From the NCBI RefSeq assembly GCF_013409935.1, contig NZ_JACCCO010000002.1, positions 868,001 to 932,000 on the forward strand: a stretch of 64,000 bases of DNA. Direction: 5' to 3'. The notes under the pieces are model-generated. The model made no database searches. It saw only the letters and a program-made list of their open reading frames with translations, and was not told the DNA's origin. Position numbers and translations under genes: made by a program. This document shows, piece after piece, positions 63,985 to 64,000 of the stretch. The stretch's first letter is position 1. Each line of letters begins with the position of its first letter. Source of the stretch: Streptosporangium sandarakinum. Lineage in GTDB: Bacteria; Actinomycetota; Actinomycetes; Streptosporangiales; Streptosporangiaceae.

Positions 63985-64000
63985 ATGGACGTCTACAGCT
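63985..64000 (+). CDS. Start of the next gene, cut by the window end
   Basis: ATG at 63985 six bases after the previous stop, encoding MDVYS, with GAGCGGG just before it. Only five codons are visible. It is probably another ESX-locus gene. Confidence 0.4.

Overview
The window is very GC-rich (about 70-75 %), densely coded and rich in GTG/TTG starts and four-base ATGA-type gene overlaps. Together with a type VII secretion locus (mycosin, EccB, WXG100 proteins), a MhuD-like monooxygenase, a DUF1707-FHA protein and a ydaO-type riboswitch before an NlpC/P60 hydrolase, this points to a filamentous actinomycete. The style suggests Streptosporangiales, but that placement is inference. No rRNA, tRNA, CRISPR array or transposase gene was seen.

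Layout. 1-2258: an Asp23/AmaP envelope-stress operon, cut at its 5' end. 2317-5353: a MhuD-like protein with a His-Gly loop, an HD-domain protein and a secreted heparinase II/III-type lyase. 5399-13637: an amino-acid block on the minus strand (cimA with an attenuator, ilvE, leuB, serA), interrupted by an O-methyltransferase and by a riboswitch-controlled NlpC/P60 hydrolase. 13851-24134: an SseB-like protein, a PadR-controlled ABC exporter, an FHA protein, a GPH-type MFS carrier, a DacB carboxypeptidase and a secreted CAP protein. 24495-27994: ilvB-ilvN-ilvC behind a second branched-chain attenuator. 28134-37807: a GGDEF-EAL protein, a 2-hydroxyacid dehydrogenase, a PQQ-type sugar dehydrogenase lipoprotein, a GDPD flanked by 250-bp inverted repeats with a hydrolase pseudogene beside one of them, and a VanW protein. 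37993-43129: gatC-gatA, then an AAA ATPase plus a DUF4276/TOPRIM-like partner, then gatB. 43287-49073: a second GGDEF-EAL protein, ligA and a MetE-like protein. 49408-64000: a type VII secretion locus.

How the genes work together. CimA, IlvB/N, IlvC, LeuB and IlvE cover most of isoleucine, valine and leucine synthesis. Two separate leader peptides, carrying Leu-Leu-Ile-Ile and Ile-Leu-Val-Val-Leu, put the first committed enzymes under ribosome-mediated attenuation. The cell-wall genes (NlpC/P60, DacB, VanW, CAP) are scattered.

The type VII locus holds mycP, eccB, two WXG100 proteins and several long Gly/Pro-rich candidate substrates. Some of these share a C-terminal tail, others an NSAH motif or a DFTQA motif. 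A degenerate protein kinase lies next to mycP. No EccC, EccD or EccE is visible, so the core must continue beyond the window.

The most system-like novelty is the overlapping ATPase/TOPRIM-like pair inside the gatCAB operon, which has the layout of a two-gene anti-phage module.
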